A stretch of DNA of 64,000 nucleotides from Synchiropus splendidus (lineage: Eukaryota; Chordata; Actinopteri; Syngnathiformes; Callionymidae): assembly GCF_027744825.2 (NCBI RefSeq), contig NW_026527056.1, positions 1,054,001 to 1,118,000 of the forward strand, in the 5' to 3' direction. Shown here in pieces: positions 23,871 through 36,980 of this stretch (positions are counted from its first letter, which is position 1; every line of letters begins with the position of its first letter). A model generated the notes under the pieces. It did no database searches and was not told where the DNA came from. It was given only the letters and a program-made list of their open reading frames with translations. The translations under genes were made by a program, and so were the position numbers.

Positions 23871-26800
23871 TTGGCGTTCCGGAATCGACCTTATCTCAGG
23901 CTGAAATCGCGTTTAACGCATTGTGCCATAAATTTGCAAGGAAGCTTCAGAATATGAAATTTTCAAAGCCCACTATAGCAGAAAGGGTCTTTCAAGTAGT
24001 TGCACATCAAATCTAAGCCGTGTGAAGTGTTTTTCCAAACTTATCAACATTTTTATGTTTGGCGTTCCGGAATCGACCTTATCTCAGGCTGAAAACGCGT
24101 TTTCTGCATTGTGCCATAACTTTGCAGGGAAGCATCAAAACATGAAGTTTTCACCTCCCACTATAGCAGAAAGGGTCTTTCTAGTAGTTGCACATCAAAT
24201 CTAACCTGTCTGAAGTGTTTTTCTAAAGTTATCAACATTTTTATGTTTGGCGTTCCGGAATCGACCTTATCTCAGCCTGAAAACGAGTTTTCTGCATTGT
24301 GCCATAACTTTGCAGGGAAGCTTCAGAAAATCAAATTTTCACTTCCCACTATAGCAGAAAGGGTCTTTCTAGTAGTTGCACATCAAATATAAGCTGTCTG
24401 AAGTGTTTTTCAAAAGTTATCAACATTTTTATGTTTGGCGTTCTGGAACCCACCTTATCTCATGCTGAAAACGCGTTTTCTGCATTGTGCCATAATTTTG
24501 CTGGGAAGCTTCAGACCACGAAATTTTCACCTCCCACTGTATCAGAAACGGTCTTTCTAGTAGTTGCTCATCAAATCTAAGGTGTCTGAAGTGTTTTTCC
24601 AAAGTTATCAACATTTTTATGTTTGGCGTTCCGGAATCGACCTTATCTCAGTCTATAAACGCGTTTTCTGCATTGTGCCATAACTTTGCAGGGAAGCTTC
24701 AGAACATGAAATTTTCGAATCCCACTGTAGCAGAAAGGGTCTTTCAAGTAGTTGCACATCAAATCTATGCTGTCTGAAGTGTTTTTCAAAAGTTAGCAAC
24801 ATTTTTATGTTTGGCGTTCCGGAATCGACCTTATCTCAGGCTGAAAACGCGTTTTAAGCATTGTGCCATAACTTTGCAGGGAAGCTACAGAACATGAAAT
24901 TTTCACATCCCACTGTAGCAGAAAGGGTTATTCTAGTAGTTGCACATCAAATCTATGCTGTCTGAAGTGTTTTTCAAAAGTTATCAACATTTTTATGTTT
25001 GGCGTTCCGGAATCGACCTTATCTCAGGCAGAAAACGCGGTTTTAAGCATTGTGCCATAACTTTGCAGGGAAGCTTCAGAACATGAAATTTTCACATCCC
25101 ACTGTAGCAGAAAGGATTATTCTAGTAGTTGCACATCAAATCTATGCTGTCTGAAGTGTTTTTCAAAAGTTATCAACATTTTTATGTTTGGCGTTCCGGA
25201 ATCGACCTTATCTCAGGCTGAAAACGCGTTTTAAGCATTGTGCCATAACTTTGCAGGGAAGCTTCAGAACATAAAATTTTCACTTCCCACTATAGCAGAA
25301 AGGGTCTTTCTAGTAGTTGCACATCAAATCTAAGCTGTCTGAAGTGTTTTTCAAAAGTTATCAACATTTTTATGTTTGGCGTACCGGAATCGACCTTATC
25401 TCAGGCTAAAAACTTGTTTTCTGCATTGTGCCAAAACTTTGCAGGGAAGCTTCAGAACATGGAATTTTCACTACCCACTATAGCAGAAAGGGTCTTTCTC
25501 GTATTTCCATATCAAATCTAAGCTGTCTGAAGTCTTTTTCCAAAGGTAACAACATTTTTATGTTTGGCGTTCCGGAATCGATCTTATCTCAGGCTAAAAA
25601 TGCGTTTTTCGGAGCATGCCATAAATTTGCAGGGAAGCTTCAGAACATGAAATTTTCACCAGCCACTATAGCAGAACTGGTCTTTCTAGTAGTTGCACAT
25701 CAAATCTAAGCTGTCTGCCGTGTTTTTCCAAAGTTATCAACATTTTTATGTTTGGCGTTCCGGAATCGACCTTATCTCAGGCTGAAAAAGCCTTTTTCGG
25801 AGTCTGCCATAAATTTGCAGGGAACCTTCAGAACATGAAATTTTCTCCTGCCATTGTAGCAGAAAGGGTCTTTCTAGTAGTTGCACATCAAATCTAAGCT
25901 GTCCGAAGTGTTTTTCAAAAGTTATCAACATTTTTATGTTTCGCGTTCCGGAGTCGACCTTATCTCAGGCTGAAAACGCCTTTTTCAGAGTCTGCCATAA
26001 ATTTGCAGGGAAGCTTCAGAACATGAAATTTTCACCTCCCACTACAGCAGAAAGGTTCTTTCTAGTAGTTTCACGTCTAATCTAAGCTGTCTGAAGTGTT
26101 TTTCCGAAGTTATCTACATTTTTGTATTTGCCGTTCCGGAATCGACCTTATCTCAGGCTGAAAACGCGTTTTCTGCATTGTGCCATAAATTTACAGGGAA
26201 GCTTCAGAACATGAAATTTTCTCCTGCCATTGTAGCAGAAAGGGTCTTTCTAGTAGTTGCACATCAAATCTAAGCTGTCTGAAGTGTTTTTCCAATGTTA
26301 TCAACATTTTTATGTATGGCGTTCTGGAACCCAATTTATCTCATGCTAAAAACGCGTTTTCTGCATTGTGCCATAACTTTGCGGGGAAGTTTCAGTACAT
26401 GAAATTTTCAATTCCCACTATAGCAGAAAGGGTCTTTCTAGCACTTACACAACAAATCTAAGCTCTCTGAAGAGTTTTTCGAAAGTTATCAACATTTTTA
26501 TGTTTGGCGCACCGGAACTCACCTTATCTCAGGCTGAAAACGTGGTTTCTGCATTGTGCCAGAACTTTGCAGGGAAGCTTCAGAACATGAAATTTTCACC
26601 TCCCACTATAGCAGAAAGGGTGTTTCTAGTAGTTGCACATCAAATCTAAGCTTTCTGAAGAGTTTTTCGAAAGTTATCAACATTTTTATGTTTGGCGCAC
26701 CGGAACTCACCTTATCTCAGGTTGAAAACGCGTTTTCTGCATTGTGCCACAACTTCTCAGGGAAACTACAGAACATGAAATTTTCACCTCCCACTGATCA

Positions 26801-27630
26801 GAAAGGGTTATTCTAGTAGTTGCACATCAAATCTAAGCTCTCTGAGGTGTTTTTCCAAAGTTGTCAACATTTTTATGTTTGGCGCACCGGAACCGACCTT
26901 ATCTCAGGCTGAAAACGCGTTTTACGCATTGTGCCGTAGCTTTGCAGGAACGCTTCAGAACATGAAATTTTCACCTCCCACTATAGCAGAAATGGTCTTT
27001 CTAGCACTTGCACATCAAATCTAAGCTGTCTGAAGTGTTTTTCCGAAGTTATTAACATTTTAATGTTTGGCGTTCCGGAATCGACCTTATATCAGGCTGA
27101 AAACGCGTTTCCTGCATTGTGGGATAACTTTGCTGGGAAGCTTCAGAACATCGAATTTTCACCTCCCACAATGGCAGAAATGGTCTTTCTAGTAGTTGCA
27201 CATCAAATCTAAGCTGTCTGAAGTGTTTTTCCAGAATTATGAACATTTTTATGTTTGGCGCTCAGGAATCGACCTTATCTCAGGCTGAAAACGCGTTTTA
27301 CGCATGGTGCCATAACTTTGCAGGGAAGCTTCAGAACATCGAATTTTCACCTCCCACTATAGCAGAAAGGGTCTTTCTAGTAGTTGCACATCAAAGCTAA
27401 GCTGTCTGAAGTGTTTTTCCAAAGTTATCAAGATTTTTATGTTTGGCGTTCCGGAATCGACCTTATCTCAGACTGAAAACGCGTTTTACGCATTGTGCCA
27501 TAACTTTGGAGGGAAGCTTCAGAACATCGAATTTTCACCACCCACTATATCAGAAAGGGTCTTTCTAGTAGTTGCACATCAAATTTAAGCAGTCTGAAGT
27601 GTTTTTCCAAAGTTATCAACATTTTTATGT
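23871..27630 (+). repeat. 20-monomer HOR, copy 1 (3,760 bp)
   Basis: This copy is directly abutted by copy 2. It starts where TTGGCGTTCC followed by GCTGAAATCGCGTTTAACGC begins to match 27631 onward. Comparing line by line I found only about ten single-base differences, suggesting over 99% identity. It contains distinctive monomers: GGTTTTAAGC (25038), TTTTTCGGAGCATGCC (25604), GGCGCACCGGAACTC (26506, 26694) and CACTGATCAGAAAGG (26793). It lacks one monomer present in copy 2. Confidence 0.92.
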
Positions 27631-30600
27631 TTGGCGTTCCGGAATCGACCTTATCTCAGGCTGAAATCGCGTTTAACGCATTGTGCCATAAATTTGCAAG
27701 GAAGCTTCAGAATATGAAATTTTCAAAGCCCACTATAGCAGAAAGGGTCTTTCAAGTAGTTGCACATCAAATCTATGCCGTGTGAAGTGTTTTTCCAAAC
27801 TTATCAACATTTTTATGTTTGGCGTTCCGGAATCGACCTTATCTCAGGCTGAAAACGCGTTTTCTGCATTGTGCCATAACTTTGCAGGGAAGCATCAAAA
27901 CATGAAGTTTTCACCTCCCACTATAGCAGAAAGGGTCTTTCTAGTAGTTGCACATCAAATCTAACCTGTCTGAAGTGTTTTTCTAAAGTTATCAACATTT
28001 TTATGTTTGGCGTTCCGGAATCGACCTTATCTCAGCCTGAAAACGAGTTTTCTGCATTGTGCCATAACTTTGCAGGGAAGCTTCAGAAAATCAAATTTTC
28101 ACTTCCCACTATAGCAGAAAGGGTCTTTCTAGTAGTTGCACATCAAATATAAGCTGTCTGAAGTGTTTTTCAAAAGTTATCAACATTTTTATGTTTGGCG
28201 TTCTGGAACCCACCTTATCTCATGCTGAAAACGCGTTTTCTGCATTGTGCCATAATTTTGCTGGGAAGCTTCAGACCACGAAATTTTCACCTCCCACTGT
28301 ATCAGAAACGGTCTTTCTAGTAGTTGCTCATCAAATCTAAGGTGTCTGAAGTGTTTTTCCAAAGTTATCAACATTTTTATGTTTGGCGTTCCGGAATCGA
28401 CCTTATCTCAGTCTATAAACGCGTTTTCTGCATTGTGCCATAACTTTGCAGGGAAGCTTCAGAACATGAAATTTTCGAATCCCACTGTAGCAGAAAGGGT
28501 CTTTCAAGTAGTTGCACATCAAATCTATGCTGTCTGAAGTGTTTTTCAAAAGTTAGCAACATTTTTATGTTTGGCGTTCCGGAATCGACCTTATCTCAGG
28601 CTGAAAACGCGTTTTAAGCATTGTGCCATAACTTTGCAGGGAAGCTTCAGAACATGAAATTTTCACATCCCACTGCTGCAGAAAGGGTTATTCTAGTAGT
28701 TGCACATCAAATCTATGCTGTCTGAAGTGTTTTTCAAAAGTTATCAACATTTTTATGTTTGGCGTTCCGGAATCGACCTTATCTCAGGCAGAAAACGCGG
28801 TTTTAAGCATTGTGCCATAACTTTGCAGGGAAGCTTCAGAACATGAAATTTTCACATCCCACTGTAGCAGAAAGGATTATTCTAGTAGTTGCACATCAAA
28901 TCTATGCTGTCTGAAGTGTTTTTCAAAAGTTATCAACATTTTTATGTTTGGCGTTCCGGAATCGACCTTATCTCAGGCTGAAAACGCGTTTTAAGCATTG
29001 TGCCATAACTTTGCAGGGAAGCTTCAGAACATAAAATTTTCACTTCCCACTATAGCAGAAAGGGTCTTTCTAGTAGTTGCACATCAAATCTAAGCTGTCT
29101 GAAGTGTTTTTCAAAAGTTATCAACATTTTTATGTTTGGCGTACCGGAATCGACCTTATCTCAGGCTAAAAACTTGTTTTCTGCATTGTGCCAAAACTTT
29201 GCAGGGAAGCTTCAGAACAGGACATTTTCACCTCCCCCTATATCAGAAAGGGTCTTTCTAGTAGTTTCACATCAAATCTAAGCTGTCTGAAGTGTTTTAC
29301 TGAAGTTATCAACTTTTTTATGTTTGGCGTTCCGGAACCGACCTTTTCTCAGGCTGAAAACGGGTTTTACGCATTGTGCCATAACTTTGCAGGGAAGCTT
29401 CAGAACATGGAATTTTCACTACCCACTATAGCAGAAAGGGTCTTTCTGGTATTTCCATATCAAATCTAAGCTGTCTGAAGTCTTTTTCCAAAGGTAACAA
29501 CATTTTTATGTTTGGCGTTCCGGAATCGATCTTATCTCAGGCTAAAAATGCGTTTTTCGGAGCATGCCATAAATTTGCAGGGAAGCTTCAGAACATGAAA
29601 TTTTCACCAGCCACTATAGCAGAACTGGTCTTTCTAGTAGTTGCACATCAAATCTAAGCTGTCTGCCGTGTTTTTCCAAAGTTATCAACATTTTTATGTT
29701 TGGCGTTCCGGAATCGACCTTATCTCAGGCTGAAAAAGCCTTTTTCGGAGTCTGCCATAAATTTGCAGGGAAGCTTCAGAACATGAAATTTTCTCCTGCC
29801 ATTGTAGCAGAAAGGGTCTTTCTAGTAGTTGCACATCAAATCTAAGCTGTCCGAAGTGTTTTTCAAAAGTTATCAACATTTTTATGTTTCGCGTTCCGGA
29901 GTCGACCTTATCTCAGGCTGAAAACGCCTTTTTCAGAGTCTGCCATAAATTTGCAGGGAAGCTTCAGAACATGAAATTTTCACCTCCCACTACAGCAGAA
30001 AGGTTCTTTCTAGTAGTTTCACGTCTAATCTAAGCTGTCTGAAGTGTTTTTCCGAAGTTATCTACATTTTTGTATTTGCCGTTCCGGAATCGACCTTATC
30101 TCAGGCTGAAAACGCGTTTTCTGCATTGTGCCATAAATTTACAGGGAAGCTTCAGAACATGAAATTTTCTCCTGCCATTGTAGCAGAAAGGGTCTTTCTA
30201 GTAGTTGCACATCAAATCTAAGCTGTCTGAAGTGTTTTTCCAATGTTATCAACATTTTTATGTATGGCGTTCTGGAACCCAATTTATCTCATGCTAAAAA
30301 CGCGTTTTCTGCATTGTGCCATAACTTTGCGGGGAAGTTTCAGTACATGAAATTTTCAATTCCCACTATAGCAGAAAGGGTCTTTCTAGCACTTACACAA
30401 CAAATCTAAGCTCTCTGAAGAGTTTTTCGAAAGTTATCAACATTTTTATGTTTGGCGCACCGGAACTCACCTTATCTCAGGCTGAAAACGTGGTTTCTGC
30501 ATTGTGCCAGAACTTTGCAGGGAAGCTTCAGAACATGAAATTTTCACCTCCCACTATAGCAGAAAGGGTGTTTCTAGTAGTTGCACATCAAATCTAAGCT

Positions 30601-31578
30601 TTCTGAAGAGTTTTTTGAAAGTTATCAACATTTTTATGTTTGGCGCACCGGAACTCACCTTATCTCAGGTTGAAAACGCGTTTTCTGCATTGTGCCACAA
30701 CTTCTCAGGGAAACTACAGAACATGAAATTTTCACCTCCCACTGATCAGAAAGGGTTATTCTAGTAGTTGCACATCGAATCTAAGCTCTCTGAGGTGTTT
30801 TTCCAAAGTTGTCAACATTTTTATGTTTGGCGCACCGGAACCGACCTTATCTCAGGCTGAAAACGCGTTTTACGCATTGTGCCGTAGTTTTGCAGGAACG
30901 CTTCAGAACATGAAATTTTCACCTCCCACTATAGCAGAAATGGTCTTTCTAGCACTTGCACATCAAATCTAAGCTGTCTGAAGTGTTTTTCCGAAGTTAT
31001 TAACATTTTAATGTTTGGCGTTCCGGAATCGACCTTATATCAGGCTGAAAACGCGTTTCCTGCATTGTGGGATAACTTTGCTGGGAAGCTTCAGAACATC
31101 GAATTTTCACCTCCCACAATGGCAGAAATGGTCTTTCTAGTAGTTGCACATCAAATCTAAGCTGTCTGAAGTGTTTTTCCAGAATTATGAACATTTTTAT
31201 GTTTGGCGCTCAGGAATCGACCTTATCTCAGGCTGAAAACGCGTTTTACGCATGGTGCCATAACTTTGCAGGGAAGCTTCAGAACATCGAATTTTCACCT
31301 CCCACTATAGCAGAAAGGGTCTTTCTAGTAGTTGCACATCAAAGCTAAGCTGTCTGAAGTGTTTTTCCAAAGTTATCAAGATTTTTATGTTTGGCGTTCC
31401 GGAATCGACCTTATCTCAGACTGAAAACGCGTTTTACGCATTGTGCCATAACTTTGGAGGGAAGCTTCAGAACATCGAATTTTCACCACCCACTATATCA
31501 GAAAGGGTCTTTCTAGTAGTTGCACATCAAATTTAAGCAGTCTGAAGTGTTTTTCCAAAGTTATCAACATTTTTATGT
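27631..31578 (+). repeat. 21-monomer HOR, copy 2 (3,948 bp)
   Basis: This is the tandem partner of 23871-27630. The offset is 3,760 up to 29219 and 3,948 afterwards, a difference of exactly one monomer. Private differences from copy 1 include CACTGCTGCAG for CACTGTAGCAG (about 28672), TCTGGTATTTCC for TCTCGTATTTCC (about 29454) and CATCGAATC for CATCAAATC (about 30774). The end is defined by loss of match after the TTTAAGCAGTCTGAAG monomer. Confidence 0.92.
29220..29407 (+). repeat. Single monomer present only in HOR copy 2
   Basis: Copy 1 passes from CAGGGAAGCTTCAGAACA directly to TGGAATTTTCACTACC (25459/25460). Copy 2 has 188 bp between the same two points. The boundary lies in a 20-base identical stretch found at both ends of the extra monomer. 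This is a clean one-monomer gain or loss by exchange between neighbouring repeats. The extra monomer is unusual (CTCCCCCTATATCAG, GTTTTACTGAAG), so loss from copy 1 is slightly the better guess. Confidence 0.85.
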
Positions 31579-33420
31579 TTGGCGTTCCGGAATCGACCTT
31601 ATCTCAGGCTAAAAACGCGTTTTCTGCATTGTGCCATAACTTTGCAGGGAAGCTTCAGAACATAAAATTTTAAACTTGCGCTATAGCAGAAAAGGTCTTT
31701 CTAGTAGTTGTACATCAAATCTAAGCTGTCTGAAGTGTTTTTCCAAAGTTATCCACATTTTAATGTTTGGCGTTCTGGAATCGACCTTATCTCAGGCTGA
31801 AAACGCGTTTTACACATTGTGCCATAACTTTGCGTAAAGCTTCAGAACATGAAATTTTCACCTCCCACTACAGCAGAAAGGGTCTTTCTAGTAGTTGCAG
31901 ATCAAATCTAAGCTCTCTGAAATGTTTTTCCAAAGTTATGAACATTTTTATGTTTGGCGTTCCGGAATCGACCTTATCTCAGTCTGAAAACGTGTTTTCT
32001 GCATCGTGCCATAACTTTGCAGGGAAGCCTCAGAACATGAAATTTTCACCTGCCGCTATAGTAGAAAGGGTCTTTCTAGTAGTTGCACATCAAATCTAAG
32101 TTGTCTGAAGTGTCTTTCCAAAGTTATCAACATTTTTATGTTTGGTGTTCCGGAATCAACCTTATCTCAGGCTGAAAACGCTTTTTCTGCATTGTGCCAT
32201 AACTTTGAAGGGATGCATCAGTACATGAAATTTTCACCTCCCACAATAGCATATAGGGTCTTTCTAATAGTTGCACATCAAATCTAAGCTGTCTGAAATG
32301 TTTTTCCAAACTTATCAACATTTTTATGTTTGGCGTTCCGGAATCGACCTTATCTCAGGCTGAAAAATCGTTTTCTGCATTGTCCCATAACTTTGCAGGG
32401 AAGCTTCAGAACATGAAATTTTCACCTCCCACTATACCAGAAAGGGTCTTTCTAGTAGTTGCACCTCAAATCTAAGCTGTCTGAAGTGTTTTTCAAAAGT
32501 TTTCAACATTTTTATGTTTGGTGTTCCTGAATCGACCTTATCTCAGGCTGAAAACGCTTTTCCTGCATTGTGCCATAACTTTGCAAGGAATCTTCAGAAC
32601 ATGAAATTTTCACCTCCCACTATAGCAGAAAGGGTCTTTCTAGTAGTTGCACATTAAATCTAAGCTGTCTGAAGTGTTTTTCCAAAGTTATCAACATTTT
32701 TATGTTTGGCGTTCCGGAACCCACCTTATCTCACGCTGAAAACGCGTTTTCGGCATTGTGCCATAACTTTGCTGGGAAGCTTCAGAACATGAAATTTTCA
32801 CGTCCCACTATAGCAGAAAGGGTCTTTCTAGTAGTTGCACATCAAATCTAAGCTGTCTGAAGTGTTTTTCCAAAGTTATCAACATTTTTATGTTTGGCGT
32901 TCCGGAATCGACCTTATCTCAGGATGAAAAATCGTTCTCTGCATTGTCCCATAACTTTGCAGGGAAGCTTCAGAACATGAAATTTTCACCTCCCACTATA
33001 GCAGAAAGGGTCTTTCTAGTAGTTGCACATCAAATCTAAGCTGTCTGAAGTGTTTTCCAAAATTATCAACATTTTTACGTTTGGCGTTCCGTAATCGACC
33101 TTATCTCAGGCTGAAAACGCGTTTCCTGCATTGTGCCATAACTTCTCAGGGAAGCTTCAGAACGTGAAATGTTCACCACCGACTATAGCAGAAAGGGTCT
33201 TTCTAGTAGTTGCACATCAAATCTAAGCTGTCTGAAGTGTTTTTCCAAAGTTATCAACATTTTTATGTTTGGCGTTCCGGAACCCACCTTATCTCAGGCT
33301 GAAAACGCGTTTTCGGCATTGTGCCATAACTTTGCTGGGAAGCTTCAGAACATGAAATTTTCACGTCCCACTATAGCAGAAAGGGTCTTTCTAGTAGTTG
33401 CACATCAAATCTAAGCTGTC
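31579..33420 (+). repeat. Transition zone of mixed satellite monomers
   Basis: This zone holds diverged monomers near 31.6-32.3 kb, including the TTTGCGTAAAGC one-base-short type at about 31832. The types CACTATACCAG, GCACCTCAAATC and GCAAGGAATCTTCAG follow at 32.3-32.66 kb. The latter run is repeated at about 41325-41690 (offset 9,027, i.e. 48 monomers plus 3 bases). No other sequence class is seen. Confidence 0.75.
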
Positions 33421-34169
33421 TGAAGTGTTTTTCGAAAGTTATCAACATTTTCACGTTTGCCGTTCCGGAATCGACTTTATCTCAGGATGAAAAATCGTTT
33501 TCTGCATTGTCCCATAACTTTGCAGGGAAGCTTCAGAACATGAAATTTTGACCTCCCACTATAGCAGAAAGGGTCTTTCTATTAGTTGCACATCAAATCT
33601 AAGCTGTCTGAAGTGTTTTTCGAAAGTTATCAACACTTTTATGTTTGGCGTTCCGGAATCGACCTTATCTCAGGCTGAAAACGCATTTTACGCATTGTAC
33701 CATAACTTTGCAGGGAAGCTTCAGAAAATGAAATTTTCACCTCCCACTATAGCAGAAAGGGTCTTTCTAGTAGTTGCACATTCAATCTAAGCTGTAAGAA
33801 GTGTTGTTCCAAAGTAATCAACATTTTTACGTTTGGCGTTTTGGAAACCACCTTATCTCAGGCTGAAAACGCGTTTTCTGCATTGTGCCATAACTTCTCA
33901 GGGAAGCTTCAGAACATGAAATGTTCACCTCCCACTATAGCAGAAAGGGTCTTTCTAGTAGTTGCACATCAAATCTAAGCTGTCTGAAGTGTTTTTTGAA
34001 AGTTATCAACATTTTTATCTTTGGCGTTCCGGAACCCACCTTATCTCAGGCTGAAAACGCGTTTTCGGCATTGGGGCATAACTTTGCAGGGAAGCTTCAG
34101 AACATGAAATGTTCACCTCCCACTGTACCAGAAAGGGTCTTTCTAGTAGTTGCACATCAAATCTAAGCT

Positions 34170-34922
34170 GTCTGAAGTGTTTTTCGAAAGTTATGAACAT
34201 TTTTATGTTTCACGTTCCGTAATCGTCCTTATCTCAGGATGAAAAATCGTTTTCTGCATTGTCCCATAACTTTCCATGGGAAGCTTCAGAACATGAAATT
34301 TTGACCTCCCACTGTAGCAGAAAGGGTCGTTCTAGTAGTTGCACATCAAATCTAAGCTGTCTGAAGTGTTTTTCCAAAGTTATCAACATTTTTATGTTTG
34401 GCGTTCCGGAACCCACCTTATCTCAAGCTGAAAACGCGTTTTCTGCATAGTGCCATAACTTTGCAGGGAAGCTTCAGAACATGAAATGTTCACCTCCCAC
34501 TTTAGCAGAAAGGGTCTTTCTAGTAGTTGCACATCAAATCTAAGCTGTCTGAAGTGTTTTTCGAAACTTATGAACATTTTTATGTTTCGCGTTCCGTAAT
34601 CGACCTTATCTCACGATGAAAAATCGTTTTCTGCATTGTCCCATAACTTTCCATGGGAAGCTTCAGAACATGAAATTTTGACCTCCCACTGTAGCAGAAA
34701 GGGTCGTTCTAGTAGTTGCGCATCAAATCTAAGCTGTCTGAAGTGTTTTTCGAAAGTTATCAACATTTTTATGTTTGGCGTTCCGGAACCCACCTTATCT
34801 CAAGCTGAAAACGCGTTTTCTGCATTGTGCCATAACTTTGCAGGGAAGCTTCAGAACATGAAATGTTCACCTCCCACTTTTGCAGGAAGTGTCTTTCTAG
34901 TAGTTGCACATCAAATCTAAGC
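34170..34922 (+). repeat. Dimer HOR (377 bp x 2) with NcoI variant
   Basis: Two copies at 34170-34545 and 34547-34922 have an offset of 377. Each pairs a 189-bp monomer (TTATGAACA, CGTTCCGTAATCG, GGATGAAAAATCG or CGATGAAAAATCG, TTTCCATGGGAAG) with a GAACCCACC monomer reading CTCAAGCTG. The extra base comes from CCATGGG replacing CAGGG. Confidence 0.8.
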
Positions 34923-35099
34923 TGTCTGAAGTGTTTTTACAAAGTTATCAACATTTTTATGTTTAGCGTTCCGGAATCGACCTCATCTCAGGCTGAAAAC
35001 GCGTTTCTACCCATTGTGCCATAATTTTGTACGGAAGCTTCAGAACATGAAATGTTCACCTCCCACTATAGCAGAAAGGGTCTTTCTAGTAGTTGCACA

Positions 35100-36560
35100 T
35101 CAAATCTAAGCTGTCTGAAGTGTTGTTCCAAAGTAATCAACATTTTTACGATTGGCGTTACGAACCCACCTTATCTCAGGCTGAAAACGCGTTTTCTGCA
35201 TTGTGCCATAGCTTCTCAGGGAAGCTTCAGAACATGAAATGTTCACCTCCCACTATAGCAGGAAGGGTCTGTCTAGTAGTTGCAGATCAAATCTAAGCTG
35301 TCTGAAGTGTTTTTCGAAAGTTATCAACATTTTTATGTTTGGCGTTCCGGAATCCACCTTATCTCAGGCTGAAAACGCGTTTTACGTATTGTGCCATAAT
35401 ATTGCAGGGAACCTTTAGAACATGAAATGTTCACCTCCCACTATAGCAGAAAGGGTCTTTCTAGTAGTTGCACATCAAATCTAAGCTGTCTGAAGTGTTT
35501 TTCGAAAGTTATCAACATTTTTATGTTTGGCGTTCCGGAACCCACCTTATCTCAGGCTGAAAACGCGTTTTCGGCATTGTGTCATAACTTTGCAGGGAAG
35601 CTTCAGAACATGAAATTTTCACGTACCACTATAGCAAAAACGGTCTTTCTAGTATTTGCACATCAAATCTAAGCTGTCTGAAGTGTTTTTCCAAAGTTAT
35701 CAACATTTTTATGTTTGGCGTTCTGGAACCCACCTTATCACAAGCTGAAAACGCGTTTTCTGCATTGTGCCATAACTTTGCAGGGAAGCTTCAGAACATG
35801 AAATTGTCACGTCCCACTAAACCAGAAAGGGTCTTTCTAGTAGTTGCACATCAAATCTAAGCTGTCTGAAGTGTTTTTCGAAAGTTATGAACATTTTTAT
35901 GTTTCGCGTTCCGTAATCGTCCTTATCTCAGGATGAAAAATCGTTTTCTGCATTGTCCCATAACTTTCCATGGGAAGCTTCAGAACATGAAATTTTGACC
36001 TCCCACTGTAGCAGAAAGGGTCTTTCTAGTAGTTGCACATCAAATCTAAGCTGTCTGAAGTGTTTTTAGAAAGTTATCAACATTTTTATGTTTAGCGTTC
36101 CGGAATCGACCTCATCTCAGGCTGAAAACGCGTTTCTACGCATTGTGCCATAATTTTGTACGGAAGCTTCAGAACATGAAATGTTCGCCTCCCATTATAG
36201 CAGAAAGGGTCTTTCTATTAGTTGCACATCAAATCTCAGCTGTCTGAAGTGTTTTTCGAACGTTATCAACATTTTTATGTTTGGCGTTCCAGAATCGACT
36301 TTATATCACGATGAAAATGCATTTTCTGCATTGTCCCATAACTTTCCAGGGAAGCTTCAGAACATGAAATTTTGACCTCCCACTATAGCAGAAAGGTTCT
36401 TTCTAGTAGTTGCACATCAAATCTAAGCTGTCTGAAGTGTTTTTCCAAAGTTATTGACATTTTTATGTTTGGCGTTCCTGAATCGACCTTATCTCAATCT
36501 GAAAGCGCGTTTTACGCATTGTGCCATAACTTTGCAGGGAACCTTTAGAAAATGTAATTT
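35100..36560 (+). repeat. 10-monomer-spaced block, copy 1
   Basis: This is repeated at 36981-38440 (offset 1,881). Markers are TTTTTACGATTGGCGTTACG, AATATTGCAGGGAACCTTTAG, TTATCACAAGCTG, TTTTGTACGGAAG and TTATATCACGATG. In the middle the offset drops to 1,693, because this copy has an extra monomer at about 35480-35670. Confidence 0.8.
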
Positions 36561-36980
36561 TGACCTCCCACAATAGCAGAAAGGGTCTTTCTAGTAGTTG
36601 CACATCAAAGCTAAGCTGTCTGAAGTGTTTTTCGAAAGTTATCAACATTTTTTTGTTTGGCGTTCCGGAATCGACCTTATCTCAGGATGAAAATGCGTTG
36701 TCTGCATTGTGCCATAACTTTGCATGGAAGCTTCAGAACATGAAATTTTAACCTCCCACTATAGCAGAAAGGGTCTTTCTAGTAGTTGCACATCAAATCT
36801 AAGCTGTCTGAAGTGTTGTTCCAAAGTAATCAACATTTTTACGATTGGCGTTCCGGAACCCACCTTATCTCAGGCTGAAAACGCGTTTTCTGCATTGTGC
36901 CATCACTCTGCAGCGAAGCTTCAGAACATGAAATGTTCACCTCCCACTATAGTAGAAAGGGTCTTTCTAGGAGTTGCACA

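Noticed and set aside
31750..31758. DnaA-box-like TTATCCACA, and TTATCAACA in most monomers
   Set aside because: The exact match arises from one substitution in the common TTATCAACA segment. A tandem satellite of eukaryotic type is not a bacterial origin, and no other origin feature is present.
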